Assembly: GCA_036568625.1 (NCBI GenBank)
Contig: DATCSF010000137.1
Span: forward strand, 1 to 21,881
Length of the DNA stretch: 21,881 bases
Source of the DNA: 66-474 sp036568625
GTDB lineage: Bacteria; Pseudomonadota; Gammaproteobacteria; Xanthomonadales; Rhodanobacteraceae
Direction: 5' to 3'
This document shows, piece by piece, positions 1-8,425 of this stretch. Below the pieces are notes generated by a model, which was not told the origin of the DNA, did not search any database, and saw nothing but the letters and a program-made list of their open reading frames with translations. How positions within the stretch are numbered: position 1 is the stretch's first letter; every line of letters begins with the position of its first letter. The translations under genes and the position numbers were made by a program.

Positions 1-20
1 CTTATAAGTTTATGATTATA

Positions 21-95
21 TGGTGGGCCGTGATGGGATCGAACCATCGACCAATGGATTAAAAGTCCACTGCTCTACCGCTGAGCTAACGGCCC
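21..95 (-). tRNA. tRNA-Lys (anticodon TTT)
   Basis: Read on the minus strand this folds as a complete 75-base tRNA including an encoded CCA end. The acceptor stem is GGGCCGT/ACGGCCC, the D arm is GCTC-AGCGGTA-GAGC, the anticodon stem is GTGGA/TCCAT with loop CTTTTAA (anticodon TTT at 61-63), and the T arm is GATGG-TTCGATC-CCATC. It decodes AAA/AAG lysine codons. It lies about 215 bases beyond the queC stop. The gap 96-310 holds nothing else I recognise; a weak promoter (TTGGCG, 18 bases, CATCAT) can be drawn just upstream of the tRNA but is not convincing. The 20 bases beyond the CCA end are strikingly AT-rich for this genome, with no clear terminator hairpin before the window edge. A lysine tRNA beyond the tol-pal cluster is also found in Escherichia coli. 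Confidence 0.97.
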
Positions 96-310
96 GCTTC
101 ATTCAATGATGCTGTCGCGCGCAACGCGACGCCAACCCTTCGCCCTCTTCCGCCTGCGGGAAAGCGCAAAGGCGAGGGCCGGACGGCGAAAATGCGCAAC
201 GCAGTCCCGCCCAATCACTCCCCGTTTACGGTGGAAATTGGCGAGCAGCGTTGCCCCGCACTCGCGACGAACACGCAACACGGATCGCGCATTCTAACCG
301 GATATGCGGC

Positions 311-1009
311 TCAGACGTAGTGTGTGGGATCGGCAACGCCCGCATCCGCGAATCCGCGCGCGCGCAGCACGCAGGCATCGCAATGACCGCAGGCGCGGCC
401 CTCCGCATCGGCGCGATAGCACGACACCGTCTGCGCGAAGTCGACGCCCAGGCGCATGCCCTCGCGCACGATGTCGGCTTTGGAAAGAGCGATCAGCGGT
501 GCATGCACCCTCAGCGAGCGACCCTCGACGCCGGCCTTGGTCGCAAGATTGGCGAGCCGCTCGAAAGCCTCGATGAAGGCCGGCCGGCAATCGGGGTAAC
601 CCGAGTAATCGACCGCGTTGACACCGCAGAAAAGATCATTCGCGCCCAGCGTCTCGGCCCAACCCAGCGCGATGGCCAGCATGATGGTGTTGCGCGCCGG
701 CACGTAGGTGACCGGGATGTCGTTCTCGCCGTGCGCGTCGGCGTGCTCGGGCACCGCGATATCGGCGGTGAGCGCAGAACCCCCGATGCTGCGCAGGTCC
801 ACCGACACGGTCTTGTGCTCGGCCGCGCCCAGCATTGCGGCGACGCGCGCAGCGGCGGCGAGTTCGGAAGCGTGGCGCTGGCCGTAGGCGACCGACAGTG
901 CGTGGCAGGCAAAGCCTTGCGCGCGCGCCATGCCAAGGGTGACGGCCGAATCCATGCCACCGGAAACCAGCACCACCGCCTTGGGGTCAGCGGGATGGCT
1001 TGCGGTCAT
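311..1009 (-). CDS. queC: 7-cyano-7-deazaguanine synthase QueC
   Basis: 232-residue ATP-dependent ligase that converts 7-carboxy-7-deazaguanine and ammonia to preQ0, the precursor of queuosine in tRNA wobble positions. The PP-loop motif SGGMDS is at residues 16-21. Four cysteines near the C-terminus (C197, C207, C210, C213, the last three as CGHCDAC) match the family's zinc site. The start chosen is the ATG at 1007-1009, giving MTASHPADPKAVVLVSGG, which fits the family N-terminus; the open frame runs further upstream but would overlap cpoB. The start is 10 bases after the cpoB stop, so it probably belongs to the tol-pal transcript, a common arrangement in Proteobacteria. The cytosolic enzyme needs queD/queE products made elsewhere. 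The assignment is secure. Confidence 0.96.
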   Translation of the reverse strand: MTASHPADPKAVVLVSGGMDSAVTLGMARAQGFACHALSVAYGQRHASELAAAARVAAMLGAAEHKTVSVDLRSIGGSALTADIAVPEHADAHGENDIPVTYVPARNTIMLAIALGWAETLGANDLFCGVNAVDYSGYPDCRPAFIEAFERLANLATKAGVEGRSLRVHAPLIALSKADIVREGMRLGVDFAQTVSCYRADAEGRACGHCDACVLRARGFADAGVADPTHYV

Positions 1010-1019
1010 TGCAGACGCG

Positions 1020-1865
1020 TCACTTCTTGCCCGCGGACGGCGGGATGTCGTTGATCCGGTCGCGCGCGCGCTTTTCCAGCGGCGTGCCGGGATGCGCCTT
1101 GATGATGGTCTGCAGCGTGCTGCGCGCCGCGGCGAAATCCTTGAGCGCAACCTGGCAGTCGGCGACGCGGAGCTGCGTTTCCGCAGCCTTGGGATCTTCC
1201 GGATACTTCCGCAGCAATGTCTCGAACGCGGCCAGCGCGGGTTTGTAGTTCTGGGTGACCTGGTACGAACTGCCCAGCCAGTAATACGCGTTCGGCGTCA
1301 GCGTGCTGTCGGGGTACTTGTTGATGAAGTCGCGAAACCCACGTGCGGAATCGACATAGTTGCCGCCCCGCAACGATTTGAACGCCGCATTGAAATCGGC
1401 CTGGGCAGCCGCCTGGTCGGCGGGCGACGCAGACTTTGCGGCGGACGCGGATGCCGCGGGCGGTGCGGGTGCCATCGGCGTGGCGGATGCAGATGCCGCC
1501 GGCGTTGCGGATGCGGATGTCGCCGGCGTTGCTGCCGAACCCGCAGGCGCGGCTTGCGCGTGCTCCAGCTTGCCGATGCGCGAATCCAGATCGACGTACT
1601 GATCCTTGCCGGTTTGCTGGAGTTGTTGAAGCTGGTGCTGCAGTTCCTCGATCTGGCCCTGCATCTGCTGCATCTGGTCGCGCATGGCCTGGATCTGGTT
1701 GACCAGCGTCAGACCGCTTGGCGGCGGCGCGGCCGAAGGCGCCTGATCCGCATCCTGCGCCCGCGCCACGGAAACGCCAGCCCCCGCAACGATCATGGCC
1801 GCCGAAGCGGCCATGATCATCGCAAACTTGCGCGACTTGCGTGCGTCGATCGTCACACCGATCAC
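1020..1865 (-). CDS. cpoB: Cell division coordinator CpoB (YbgF), periplasmic TPR protein
   Basis: 281-residue exported protein, last member of the Tol-Pal cluster. In E. coli CpoB binds TolA and PBP1B and coordinates outer-membrane constriction with septal peptidoglycan synthesis. The N-terminus is basic then hydrophobic (about residues 12-35), ending at ARAQDA, a plausible signal peptidase site. Residues about 52-100 form a Gln/Leu-rich coiled coil (trimerisation domain). A low-complexity Ala/Ser/Thr/Pro linker covers about 105-145, and TPR-like repeats occupy about 150-275 (motifs such as NAYYWLGSSYQ and AETQLRVADC). The GTG start at 1863-1865 overlaps the pal stop as GTGA, implying translational coupling; a later ATG at residue 15-16 would leave a shorter signal peptide. 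queC follows after 10 bases. Confidence 0.92.
   Translation of the reverse strand: MIGVTIDARKSRKFAMIMAASAAMIVAGAGVSVARAQDADQAPSAAPPPSGLTLVNQIQAMRDQMQQMQGQIEELQHQLQQLQQTGKDQYVDLDSRIGKLEHAQAAPAGSAATPATSASATPAASASATPMAPAPPAASASAAKSASPADQAAAQADFNAAFKSLRGGNYVDSARGFRDFINKYPDSTLTPNAYYWLGSSYQVTQNYKPALAAFETLLRKYPEDPKAAETQLRVADCQVALKDFAAARSTLQTIIKAHPGTPLEKRARDRINDIPPSAGKK
1483..1530. repeat. 24-bp tandem repeat in the cpoB linker
   Basis: Two adjacent 24-base units (1483-1506 and 1507-1530), each GCGGATGC-rGATGyCGCCGGCGTT, differ at two positions. A more degenerate third copy lies just upstream (about 1441-1482). They encode the Ala/Ser/Thr/Pro linker between the coiled coil and TPR domains of CpoB. 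The repeat is in frame, so gain or loss of a unit would only change linker length by eight residues. Confidence 0.7.
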
Positions 1866-2368
1866 TCGGTGGTGTAGACGATGTTGACGCGGCGGTTCTG
1901 GTGCCAGCAGCTTTCATTGTGCTCACGGCACACCGGGCGCTCCTCGCCGTAGCTCACGACCTTGATCTGGTCGGACGAGGCACCGGCAGCTTCCAGCGCG
2001 CTGGTCACCGCGTTGCCGCGGCGCTCGCCGAGGCCGAGGTTGTACTCACGGGTGCCACGCTCGTCGGTGCTGCCTTCCAGCGTCATGCGCGCCATCGGAC
2101 GGTCGCGCAGATACTTCGCGTGACAGGCGACGATGTTGTCGAATTCGGACTTGATGTCGCTCTTGTCGAAATCGAAGTAGATCACGCGGGTACGCAGGCA
2201 GGCGTTGGATTGCAGGTCGGCCGGCGTGAACGCGCCCTCGGTGGTGGCGGGCGCAGTGGTGGTAGCCGGGGCTTCCGGGGGCGGCGGCTTGACTTCCTGC
2301 TTCTTGGCGCAGGCCGCTGCGGCCAGACAAAACAATGCAACTACGGAGACGCGAACGGTTGCGTTCAT
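1862..2368 (-). CDS. pal: Peptidoglycan-associated lipoprotein Pal
   Basis: 168-residue outer-membrane lipoprotein that anchors the outer membrane to peptidoglycan and cycles between peptidoglycan and TolB during division. The lipobox AAAC puts the acylated cysteine at residue 20, with Ala next to it, so Lol-dependent outer-membrane sorting is expected. A Pro/Ala/Thr-rich tether (about 25-45) leads into an OmpA-like domain. That domain carries YFDFDKSDI and the diaminopimelate-binding signature GSTDERGTREYN followed by LGERRGNAV, as in E. coli Pal. The start is supported by AAGGATGG 7 bases upstream. The 85-base gap to tolB is the widest inside the tol cluster and could hold an internal promoter, though I cannot draw a convincing one. 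Confidence 0.97.
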   Translation of the reverse strand: MNATVRVSVVALFCLAAAACAKKQEVKPPPPEAPATTTAPATTEGAFTPADLQSNACLRTRVIYFDFDKSDIKSEFDNIVACHAKYLRDRPMARMTLEGSTDERGTREYNLGLGERRGNAVTSALEAAGASSDQIKVVSYGEERPVCREHNESCWHQNRRVNIVYTTE

Positions 2369-2453
2369 GGCGAATCCATCCTTCTATTGAACGAGTGGGT
2401 GAGTGGTTGGGTACAACACGTTGAATTGAAGCATCCTGCCGATCAAGGTGGCG

Positions 2454-3767
2454 TCAAGGATTCCGATACGGTCCCCAGGCCGGTTCGCGCACGTCGCCGT
2501 CGCCCAACACCAGCCGCTGACGCACCCGCCCGTCGGCCGAAACAGCGTACAGGACGCCGCGAGGGCCTTCGTTGGCTGCGTAGAGGAGCATGCTGGCGTT
2601 GGGAGCCCAGCTAGGCGCGTCGTCCAGATTGCCCGGGGAAACGAATGTCTCCTGACCGCCGAGGGAGCGATCCATCACCGCTATACGATACACGTTCCCG
2701 TTGCCTTGCACCATCGCAATTTTTTTGCCGTCGTAGCTGATCGACGCGTTTGCGTTGTACTGGCCCTGAAAAGTGATGCGCTGCGGCGTGCCGCCGGAGG
2801 CCGGAATTTCGTACAGCTGCGGCTTGCCGGAGCGGTCGGAGGTGAACACGATGCTGGCCCCGTCGGGGGTCCAGCGCGGCTCGGTATCGATCGCGAGATT
2901 GTGGGTGAGCCGGGTCAACGCCCCGGTGGCCAGATCCATCCCGTAGATTTCCGGATTGCCCTGGAAGGACAGGCTCACCGCCAGCCTTTTGCCGTCGGAC
3001 GAGAAGCGCGGCGCGCCGTTGATGCCGGCGCGCGCCGACACCACCCGGCGCGAGCCGGTGGCGATGTTCTGGATGTAGATCGCCGAGTTGCCGCTTTCGA
3101 ACGACACGTAGGCCAACTCCTGGCCGTTCGGCGACCACGCCGGCGACAGCAGCGCTTCGTGCGAGCGCACCACGGTCTGCGGGTTGTAGCCATCGGAATC
3201 AGCGACTACCAGGGCGTACTGTGCGTTGTCACCGAGTCCGACCATGGTGACGTAGGCAATGCGGGTGTCGAACGCGCCGCGCACGCCGATGATCTTCTGG
3301 TAGATCTGATCGGCGATCTGGTGCGCCACCCGACGCAGGTCGCTGCCCTGCCCGGTGATCGACAAGGCCAGCAGCTGCTGCTGCTTGTTGACATCCCACA
3401 ATTCGAATTCGACCTTCAGCGCTCCGCCGTCATAGGCGGTGCGGCCCACCACGATGTAATCCTGCTTCAACTGCTGCCAGGTCGCGAACTTGATCTGCGA
3501 GCCGGCGGTGGGCGATTCCACGATTTCGCCGGTCGGCAGCGTGCGGAACTTGCCGCAGCGATTCAGATCCATGCTGACGATCTGCGCGATGTCGACCGGC
3601 GAAGCCGGCCCGGAACCGGCTTGCCCGAACGGCACCACGGTGACCGGGATCGCCGAGGGCACGCCGTTGACGATCTGGACGGTGAGGCCTTGCGCCCCGG
3701 CTTGCGTGGCAAACAACGCCGCAAGCAATGTCAAAGTCAGGGCCAGCAGGATCTTGGGCATGCGCAT
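2454..3767 (-). CDS. tolB: Tol-Pal system beta-propeller protein TolB
   Basis: 437-residue periplasmic protein that binds Pal and, through its N-terminal segment, TolA. A Sec signal peptide (MRMPKILLALTLTLLAALF, cleavage probably after TQAGA) is followed by an N-terminal alpha/beta domain (to about 160) and a six-bladed propeller. The propeller is visible as repeated units such as SPAWSPNGQELAYVS, APRFSSDGKRLAVS, EPRWTPDGASIVFTS and APSWAPNASMLLYA. Two starts are possible. The ATG at 3783-3785 overlaps the tolA stop as ATGA but has no ribosome site. The ATG at 3765-3767 is preceded by AAGGTG at 8 bases and gives a cleaner signal peptide, so I chose it. The longer form would add MKGARI. Confidence 0.95.
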   Translation of the reverse strand: MRMPKILLALTLTLLAALFATQAGAQGLTVQIVNGVPSAIPVTVVPFGQAGSGPASPVDIAQIVSMDLNRCGKFRTLPTGEIVESPTAGSQIKFATWQQLKQDYIVVGRTAYDGGALKVEFELWDVNKQQQLLALSITGQGSDLRRVAHQIADQIYQKIIGVRGAFDTRIAYVTMVGLGDNAQYALVVADSDGYNPQTVVRSHEALLSPAWSPNGQELAYVSFESGNSAIYIQNIATGSRRVVSARAGINGAPRFSSDGKRLAVSLSFQGNPEIYGMDLATGALTRLTHNLAIDTEPRWTPDGASIVFTSDRSGKPQLYEIPASGGTPQRITFQGQYNANASISYDGKKIAMVQGNGNVYRIAVMDRSLGGQETFVSPGNLDDAPSWAPNASMLLYAANEGPRGVLYAVSADGRVRQRLVLGDGDVREPAWGPYRNP

Positions 3768-3781
3768 AATTCGAGCACCTT

Positions 3782-4708
3782 TCATTGCGAGGAGGTCACC
3801 GTGAAATTGAAGACGATGTCGCGGCTGAATTGTTTTTCAAACCCCTTGTAGGGCAGCGGTGAGGACCGCAGCACCGCATGTTCAACCGACGCCCGGGCCA
3901 CGTCGTTGAACGGACAACTGGGCAATACTGTGGCAGAAATCACCTGACCGCCCGGTATCTGCTTGATTTCTACCGGACACACCACGCCGACCGGGATGTT
4001 GTCGGGCCTGAGCCAGTTCTGCGTGATCGCATTCTGCAGGGCGGCAATATAGGCGTCGTTGGAGGTGCCTGCCTGACCTGTCATGGCCTGCTTGGCCACC
4101 GGCACGTTCTCGGCGTTCTGGGCCTGGCTGGCCTTGCGCAAGTCTGCGAGCTGCTGCGCCTTCTGGGATTCGAGATTGATCTTGCGCTGCTGGGCTTCGC
4201 TTTCGGCCTTGACTTTCGCCAGCTCCTTGAGGATGCGCTCGGCTTCCTTCTGCTTGGTCAATTCGGCCATGCGCTGCTTGCGTTCTTCTTCCTGCGCCTT
4301 CTTTTCCTGCTCGGCCTTCTGCTCGGCAATTTGCGCGATCTTTTCCTGATCCTTCAATTTCGGCTGCGGCACCGGCGTCGGCAACACCCGCACCGGGGCG
4401 GGCGGCGGCGGCTTGGGTTTCGGCTCGGCTTTTTCCTCATGCTTCGGCGAAGCTTTTTGCGCATGCTTCGACGCGGGCGGCGGCGGCGCGCCGGCCGGTC
4501 CGACCAGCGTGGCTTCGATCACCGGCCCCTGCAATTGCACCACGTGCGTGCAGGTCACCGGACGCATCGCTTCCGGCAGATGCAGCACGTCGGCCACGCT
4601 TTCCCAGTGCGTGCAGTTGAGCATCGCCAACGCCAGGAATGCGACGATGCCAAGGTGCAACAGCGCGGAATAGGCGACCGCGCGCGGCGTGGCGTCAGCG
4701 CTTTCCAT
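3782..4708 (-). CDS. tolA: Cell envelope integrity protein TolA
   Basis: 308-residue inner-membrane protein that spans the periplasm and transmits proton-motive-force energy from TolQR to TolB-Pal. A single transmembrane helix (about 12-30) carries the SxxxH motif (S14, H18) by which E. coli TolA contacts TolQR. A Pro/Lys-rich stretch (about 75-118) leads into a long Lys/Glu/Ala/Gln helix (about 118-205), the typical domain II. The C-terminal globular domain (about 215-308) includes the typical YIAALQNAITQNWLRPDNIP segment and two cysteines (in VVCPVEI and LPSCPFND), probably disulfide-bonded in the periplasm. The start overlaps the end of tolR by 14 bases. The helical domain is shorter than in E. 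coli (421 residues in total there), as is usual outside enterobacteria. Confidence 0.95.
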   Translation of the reverse strand: MESADATPRAVAYSALLHLGIVAFLALAMLNCTHWESVADVLHLPEAMRPVTCTHVVQLQGPVIEATLVGPAGAPPPPASKHAQKASPKHEEKAEPKPKPPPPAPVRVLPTPVPQPKLKDQEKIAQIAEQKAEQEKKAQEEERKQRMAELTKQKEAERILKELAKVKAESEAQQRKINLESQKAQQLADLRKASQAQNAENVPVAKQAMTGQAGTSNDAYIAALQNAITQNWLRPDNIPVGVVCPVEIKQIPGGQVISATVLPSCPFNDVARASVEHAVLRSSPLPYKGFEKQFSRDIVFNFTVTSSQ

Positions 4709-5150
4709 TGTTCGCGGGAACCACCGTGGTCTCGGGCTGGCTCATCAATCCGACCTTGGCGACGCCGGCCTGCTGCAGCAGGCCCAATACCTGGTTGACG
4801 CGCCCGTAGTCGACGCGCTTGTCGCCGCCCAGCATCACCGAGGCTTTCGGGTCCTGCTTGACGAACGCGGAGACGTCCTTCACCAGCGTCTCGTCATCCA
4901 CCTGCTCCCGCGCGCTCTTGCCAAGGGTCAGGAACACCTGGCCCTGCTGGTCGACGGTTACCAGCACCGGTTGTTTTTCGTCCTGCAGCGCTTTCGCGGC
5001 GGACTGCGGCAACTGGATGTCGGCGCCGAGGTTCAACATCGGCGCGGTCACCATGAAGATGATCAGCAGCACCAGCATCACGTCGATGTACGGCACGATG
5101 TTGATTTCCGCCATGCGGCGGCGGCGGCGACTGCGTGTTTGCAAAGCCAT
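4695..5150 (-). CDS. tolR: Tol-Pal system protein TolR (ExbD/TolR family)
   Basis: 151-residue inner-membrane protein forming the proton channel with TolQ. After a basic N-terminus (RSRRRRRMAEINIVPYIDVM) comes one transmembrane helix (about 20-42). It contains the essential aspartate at D23, the same position as in E. coli TolR. A periplasmic domain follows, with TVDQQGQVFL and the C-terminal conserved KVGLMSQP. The ATG start at 5148-5150 follows GGAGG at 10 bases and lies 17 bases after the tolQ stop; the open frame continues upstream but would run through tolQ. The end overlaps tolA by 14 bases. Confidence 0.96.
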   Translation of the reverse strand: MALQTRSRRRRRMAEINIVPYIDVMLVLLIIFMVTAPMLNLGADIQLPQSAAKALQDEKQPVLVTVDQQGQVFLTLGKSAREQVDDETLVKDVSAFVKQDPKASVMLGGDKRVDYGRVNQVLGLLQQAGVAKVGLMSQPETTVVPANNGKR

Positions 5151-5167
5151 GACGAAAGCGCCTCCCG

Positions 5168-5884
5168 TTACCGTGCCGGCGCCTTCGCGCGCTCGGGCGG
5201 TGCCGGCTGTTCGGACTGCATCTGCCGGTGCAGCACGGACGAAAATTCTTCCTGGAAGGTGTCGTAGCGGATGGTGATGCGTTCCAGCCGCGTCGAATAG
5301 CGGTTGTACGCCCACACCGCGGGAATCGCGGCGAACAGGCCCATCGCGGTCGCGACCAGCGCCTCGGAAATGCCTGGCGCCACGGTGGCGATGGTGGCCT
5401 GCTTCAAGCGGCCGAGACCCTGGAACGCAATCATGATGCCCCACACGGTGCCGAACAGGCCCACGTAGGTACTGATGGAGCCGACGTTGGCGAGGTATTC
5501 GAGGTTGTGTTCCAGCTTTTCGACTTCACGCGTGCCGGCGACGCGCATCGCGCGCTCCGAAGCCTCCATCACCGCGCGCCGGTCCTCGCCGCCGCGCTGG
5601 CGCTGGCGCACGAACTCGCGGAAACCCGACTCGAAAACCGCCGCGAGCCCGCCCGCTTCGCCCGCGCGGTTGCCGACCTCGCGAAATAGCGCGGCCAGGT
5701 CCACGCCCGACCAGAAGCGTTCCTCGAAACCGTCGGCGTCGCGGGCGGCGGAGTCCAGCATCGCCTTCTTGCGGAAGATGATCACCCACGAGGTGAACGA
5801 GAAGATCACCAGGATCAACAGCACCAGTTTCACCGGCCAACTGGCGTGGATGACCAGATCGAGGATGTTGATGGAACCGTTCAT
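5168..5884 (-). CDS. tolQ: Tol-Pal system protein TolQ (MotA/TolQ/ExbB family)
   Basis: 238-residue inner-membrane protein. Five TolQ with two TolR are thought to form the proton-driven motor that energises TolA. There are three transmembrane segments, at about 17-38, 135-157 and 170-192. The conserved signatures GLFGTVWGIM (T146) and EALVATAMGLFAAIPAV (T179) carry the channel threonines corresponding to E. coli T145/T178. The ATG start at 5882-5884 overlaps the ybgC stop as ATGA, with AAGGA about 11 bases upstream. The C-terminal tail is proline-rich. Length and motifs are typical. Confidence 0.97.
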   Translation of the reverse strand: MNGSINILDLVIHASWPVKLVLLILVIFSFTSWVIIFRKKAMLDSAARDADGFEERFWSGVDLAALFREVGNRAGEAGGLAAVFESGFREFVRQRQRGGEDRRAVMEASERAMRVAGTREVEKLEHNLEYLANVGSISTYVGLFGTVWGIMIAFQGLGRLKQATIATVAPGISEALVATAMGLFAAIPAVWAYNRYSTRLERITIRYDTFQEEFSSVLHRQMQSEQPAPPERAKAPAR

Positions 5885-6318
5885 GCGTGTCTGTTTCCTT
5901 CAATCAATACTGCGACTTCCGGGGGAATCCGGCGCGGCACGAACGCGTCCGCGTCGACGCACGCGACCCGCACCCGCGCGCGCGCCAGCGTAACGCCGTC
6001 GGCCGCGCGTAGCACATCCTGCGCGATGTCGAGGCTGGCCGAACGCAGGCGCATCACCCGCACCGTCGAATCCAGTTCGTCATCGAGCCGGGCCGGCTTG
6101 TCATAGGCGATGCTCAATTCGCGCACCACGAACACGATCCCGTGCGACCTGCGCAGGGCATCCTGCCCCATTGCCATCGCGCGCATCCATTCGGTGCGCG
6201 CACGTTCCAGAAATCGGAGGTACCCCGCGTGGTACACCACGCCACCCGCGTCGGTATCTTCCCAATAAACCCGTGTCCGCCACCTGAACGGTTGCGCGTG
6301 ATCGGTCGCTTCGACCAT
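5881..6318 (-). CDS. ybgC: Acyl-CoA thioesterase YbgC (hot-dog fold)
   Basis: 145-residue single-domain hot-dog thioesterase, the usual first gene of the tol-pal operon. The family hydrolyses acyl-CoA (short chain in Haemophilus) or acts on acyl-carrier-protein-linked steps at the membrane. The active-site block YWEDTDAGGVVYHAGYLRFL contains the catalytic aspartate, here D23 (Haemophilus D18 by alignment), followed by ERARTEW. AAGGTG lies about 10 bases before the ATG. Only 4 bases separate it from the ruvB stop, so ruvB, ybgC and tolQRAB may share a transcript. Its role in Tol-Pal function is not established even in model species. Confidence 0.95.
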   Translation of the reverse strand: MVEATDHAQPFRWRTRVYWEDTDAGGVVYHAGYLRFLERARTEWMRAMAMGQDALRRSHGIVFVVRELSIAYDKPARLDDELDSTVRVMRLRSASLDIAQDVLRAADGVTLARARVRVACVDADAFVPRRIPPEVAVLIEGNRHA

Positions 6319-6322
6319 CGGT

Positions 6323-7366
<1,044 letters not shown>

Positions 7367-7424
7367 GCGGTGATTATGCCGGAACGCGCAGCCGCGGGCC
7401 GTGATTGAGACACGATATATTGCG

Positions 7425-7775
7425 CTACTTGTGCGGTCGATGAAACAGATCGCGCAGCTCGTCCTTGGCCTGTTCCAGCTTGGCACGCCGCTTCGCCGGC
7501 AGCTTGTCGCCCGCGCGATTGATGTAGAACGTGAGCATCGACATGGCCGAACGGAATGGCTCGCTTCTGCGCTGCTTGCTGTGCTCGGCCGAACGTTTCA
7601 GGGAACGCGCAATCGCACGCGGATCGTCCAGCTCGAACACGCCCTGCTTGAGTTCCAGCGCGTGGCTGGTTTGCGTGACGCGCTGCGACCAGCGCCTGCG
7701 CTCTGGAGCGTCGCTGGTCTTGCGCGATGGCCCAGACGGCGAAGTCTTGCCGGCCATCGCTTCAGCCTTTGCCAT
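7425..7775 (-). CDS. DUF3175 family protein
   Basis: 116-residue small basic soluble protein of unknown function. The segment RRRWSQRVTQTSHALELKQG, then DDPRAIARSLKRSAE and EPFRSAMSMLTFYINRAG, is what I recall as the DUF3175 domain, covering almost the whole protein after a 25-residue low-complexity start. There is no signal peptide, membrane segment or catalytic motif. The ATG at 7773-7775 overlaps the 3' end of the DUF6496 gene by 14 bases, so the two are probably co-translated. A second ATG at 7755-7757 (110 residues) has AAGG 8 bases upstream and may be the true start. ruvB begins 58 bases downstream. I would not assign a function. Confidence 0.8.
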   Translation of the reverse strand: MAKAEAMAGKTSPSGPSRKTSDAPERRRWSQRVTQTSHALELKQGVFELDDPRAIARSLKRSAEHSKQRRSEPFRSAMSMLTFYINRAGDKLPAKRRAKLEQAKDELRDLFHRPHK

Positions 7776-8268
7776 TTCTCGCGCGCGTTCGCGCCGCCTT
7801 GCGCGCCGCGACGGAACGTCCCTTCGTGCCCTTGGTGCGAGCCGCTTTCTTCGCGGCCGCCGATCGTTGGTTGGCGGTGCGTTTGCGTGCCGACGTGCGG
7901 GCGTGTTTCGAGAGCGCCCGTTTCGATGCGGCGGCACGGCCCTCGCGCTTCAGCGCCTTGCTGGTCGCGCGCGAGCGCTTCGTCGAAGCGTGGGCGCCCG
8001 ACCCTTTCTTTCCCGCCTTCAAGTCGCGCTTGGCCCGCTTGACGGTCTTGGACGAGGCCTCGCCCTCTTTCGGCGGCGGCAGATCCACACCGGCGCGGCG
8101 CGCTTCGGACAACCCGATCGCAATCGCCTGCTCGGTCGAACGCGCGCCGTGCTTGCCCTCGCGCACGTGTTCGATCTCCTCGCGCACGAATTCGCCGGCC
8201 TGGGTGCTGGCGGACTTGCCTTCGCGCTTGTCCTTCTTCGCCCTTTCGATGGTTTCTTTCTCAGGCAT
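7762..8268 (-). CDS. DUF6496 domain protein with histone H1-like basic tail
   Basis: 168-residue, very basic protein. Residues about 1-65 (MPEKETIERAKKDKREGK, TQAGEFVREEIEHVREGKHG, STEQAIAIGLSEARRAG) match what I recall as the DUF6496 domain, seen in small plasma-like or stress-linked proteins of Proteobacteria. Residues about 73-168 are almost only Lys, Arg, Ala, Ser, Thr and Gly, as in histone H1-like or AlgP-like tails, which suggests nucleic-acid binding (inference). The start is clear: AGGAGG at 8275-8280 lies 6 bases before ATG, the best ribosome site in the window. There is no signal peptide. It overlaps the DUF3175 gene by 14 bases. It probably has its own promoter in the 157-base gap after kup, but I could not fix one. 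Confidence 0.8.
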   Translation of the reverse strand: MPEKETIERAKKDKREGKSASTQAGEFVREEIEHVREGKHGARSTEQAIAIGLSEARRAGVDLPPPKEGEASSKTVKRAKRDLKAGKKGSGAHASTKRSRATSKALKREGRAAASKRALSKHARTSARKRTANQRSAAAKKAARTKGTKGRSVAARKAARTRARNGKG

Positions 8269-8274
8269 GACACA

Positions 8275-8280
8275 CCTCCT
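8275..8280 (-). promoter_or_regulatory. Strong Shine-Dalgarno site of the DUF6496 gene
   Basis: AGGAGG on the minus strand, 6 bases before the ATG at 8266-8268. It decides the start against an open frame that continues upstream to 8511, and it suggests high translation of the DUF6496-DUF3175 pair compared with neighbours, whose sites are weaker. Confidence 0.8.
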
Positions 8281-8387
8281 TGTCAGTCCATGGACACCGC
8301 GGGTGACTCCCACCTGCCGCACGCCGCCGGCGTTTCCACGCCATCCATCTGCGCGATCATCATGCGCCGCCAGCAACCGGATGTCAC

Positions 8388-8408
8388 ATCGCATATTCAG
8401 GATGCGAT
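8388..8408 (-). terminator. Possible terminator hairpin after the kup pair
   Basis: A perfect 7-base inverted repeat (ATCGCAT/ATGCGAT) with a 7-base loop lies 17 bases after the stop of the downstream kup gene. No run of T follows on the minus strand, so it is not a classical intrinsic terminator; it may be an mRNA 3'-end stabiliser or a binding site. It sits where the kup transcript should end and the DUF6496 unit begins. Confidence 0.3.
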
Positions 8409-8425
8409 CAGGCACCTGGCGCCGG

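Noticed and set aside
96..310. Small open frames between tRNA-Lys and queC
   Set aside because: Arg/Ala-rich frames on both strands without ribosome sites or similarity to anything I know.
2448..3851. A 467-codon plus-strand open frame opposite tolB
   Set aside because: Shadow of tolB with biased composition and no motif.
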